Source: Erysipelotrichaceae bacterium
GTDB lineage: Bacteria; Bacillota_I; Bacilli_A; Erysipelotrichales; Erysipelotrichaceae
Assembly: GCA_017512625.1 (NCBI GenBank)
Contig: JAFWFB010000014.1
Location: 1-5,496 of the forward strand
Reading direction: 5' to 3'
Length of the DNA: 5,496 nucleotides
Part shown: positions 4,928 through 5,496 of the stretch, one piece after another
How the letters are laid out: every line of letters begins with the position of its first letter
Numbering within the stretch: position 1 is the stretch's first letter
Notes under the pieces: generated by a model
What the model was told of the DNA's origin: nothing
The model's input: the letters and a program-made list of their open reading frames with translations, nothing else
Database searches by the model: none
Made by a program: the position numbers and the translations under genes

Positions 4928-5440
4928 CTAGTTATAGAAGACCTGCTCGGTCCTGGCTATCGCATAAGCAGTCAGAAAAGCCAGATCAAGGTCAACTTCT
5001 TCGGTTTCCACATCCAGCCAGAACTGACCGGTAAGCAGCGAGTTTCCGCCATCCGGTGAAGCCATGGAGATCTTGGCCATCTCGTTACCTTTTAAGGTTA
5101 CGTCATAACTCATGCCGAGCTTACCGCTTGCCAGTCCGGTTTCGATCCTGATGCCCTGATCATGAAGATAGTCCCAGATGTTTTCACCGTCATACTTGAA
5201 GTATGACTTCTTGGACATCAGATCCAGCAAACCGTTGTTTTCCTGTTCCATGGTAACGACATGCCCTACCTTGTGTTGTACGGTATTGCCGGAGATATGA
5301 TTGACGAATTCAACATCGGCAGCACCTAATAAAGGCTGTTTAAGCACTCTGGCTTCATAGACTGTTTCCTTGTTTTCATCAGTCATGAAGAAATCCTGTT
5401 TCATGACTTTCTTTTCAGGCTGAAATAAGTATTTATTCAT
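4928..5440 (-). CDS. LURP-one/tubby-like fold protein
   Basis: 170 residues, no signal peptide. The chain is a series of short beta strands around FFMTDENKETVYEARV (17-32), LLGAADVEFVNHISGNTVQH (37-56), YFKYDGE (80-86) and MSYDVTLKGNEMAKISM (110-126), ending in a hydrophobic helix, VDLDLAFLTAYAIARTEQVF (149-168). This order, especially the repeated strand-D-x-x-G/N-strand pattern and the closing hydrophobic helix, matches LURP-one-related (tubby C-terminal-like) proteins, whose molecular role in bacteria is not established. The assignment is by pattern and not certain. The start is well supported by AGGAGG (5450-5455) 9 nt upstream. The gene overlaps the end of a frame entering from the right edge and lies 6 nt ahead of the acetyltransferase gene, so the two form an operon. 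Confidence 0.75.
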   Translation of the reverse strand: MNKYLFQPEKKVMKQDFFMTDENKETVYEARVLKQPLLGAADVEFVNHISGNTVQHKVGHVVTMEQENNGLLDLMSKKSYFKYDGENIWDYLHDQGIRIETGLASGKLGMSYDVTLKGNEMAKISMASPDGGNSLLTGQFWLDVETEEVDLDLAFLTAYAIARTEQVFYN

Positions 5441-5496
5441 TATTCCACTCCTCCTCTTGCGCTTTCATTTTATTCCTTCTTTTTACGGCATTTATC
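5433..5496 (-). CDS. C-terminal end of an upstream gene, or a short leader ORF (partial)
   Basis: A minus-strand frame is open from the right edge to TAA at 5433-5435, and overlaps the first codons of the LURP-like gene by 8 nt. The visible end reads INAVKRRNKMKAQEEEWNNE, a basic then acidic stretch that would suit a cytoplasmic tail. The simplest reading is the 3' end of the preceding gene in the same operon. An alternative is an 11-codon leader peptide starting at the ATG at 5466-5468, which has its own AGAAGGA ribosome binding site (about 5474-5480). The window edge prevents a decision. Confidence 0.45.
   Translation of the reverse strand, partial: INAVKRRNKMKAQEEEWNNE

Noticed and set aside
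1..5496. CRISPR array, insertion sequence or riboswitch
   Set aside because: No regularly spaced direct repeats, transposase motifs or recognisable riboswitch cores were found on either strand.

Overview
The window looks like chromosomal DNA of a low-to-moderate G+C Gram-positive bacterium (Bacillota). This is inferred from strong AGGAGG-type ribosome binding sites, sigma-A-like promoters, hairpin-plus-T terminators, a tRNA cluster with genomically encoded CCA on all four tRNAs, and the protein families present. Gut-type Erysipelotrichia or Clostridia would fit, but the genus cannot be fixed by reading alone.

Layout. Positions 1-42 are the last codons of a plus-strand gene, followed by a perfect 13-bp hairpin that can terminate transcription from both sides. 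Three minus-strand genes follow, listed here in transcription order from right to left: an ADP-ribosylglycohydrolase-family enzyme, a PfkB-family sugar/nucleoside kinase overlapping it by 8 nt, and, 60 nt further on, a small membrane protein with a charged coiled-coil tail. At 2480-2555 a divergent promoter region separates this operon from a plus-strand tRNA operon, Tyr(GTA)-Gln(TTG)-Lys(TTT)-Gly(TCC), which ends in a good intrinsic terminator.

Downstream of the tRNAs lies a more AT-rich plus-strand segment (about 2923-4436). It holds 180 bases with no convincing gene, a small multi-pass membrane protein, and a NERD-HRDC fusion protein, a putative PD-(D/E)XK-type nuclease with a helicase-associated nucleic-acid-binding domain. 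Its position behind tRNA genes, its different base composition and its flanking terminators suggest an accessory insertion, although no integrase or duplicated tRNA end is visible. A bidirectional terminator at 4440-4464 separates it from a minus-strand pair: a LURP-one/tubby-like fold protein and a GNAT acetyltransferase. A further minus-strand reading frame runs in from the right edge and overlaps the start of the LURP-like gene.

How the genes work together. The glycohydrolase and kinase form the clearest functional module: one would break an N-glycosidic bond and the other would phosphorylate the released sugar or nucleoside (inference). The points most worth a second look are the NERD-HRDC gene, which appears to be transcribed as a leaderless mRNA; the tRNA-Gly with C instead of the near-universal U at position 33; and the two divergent promoters, which appear to share one -35 site.
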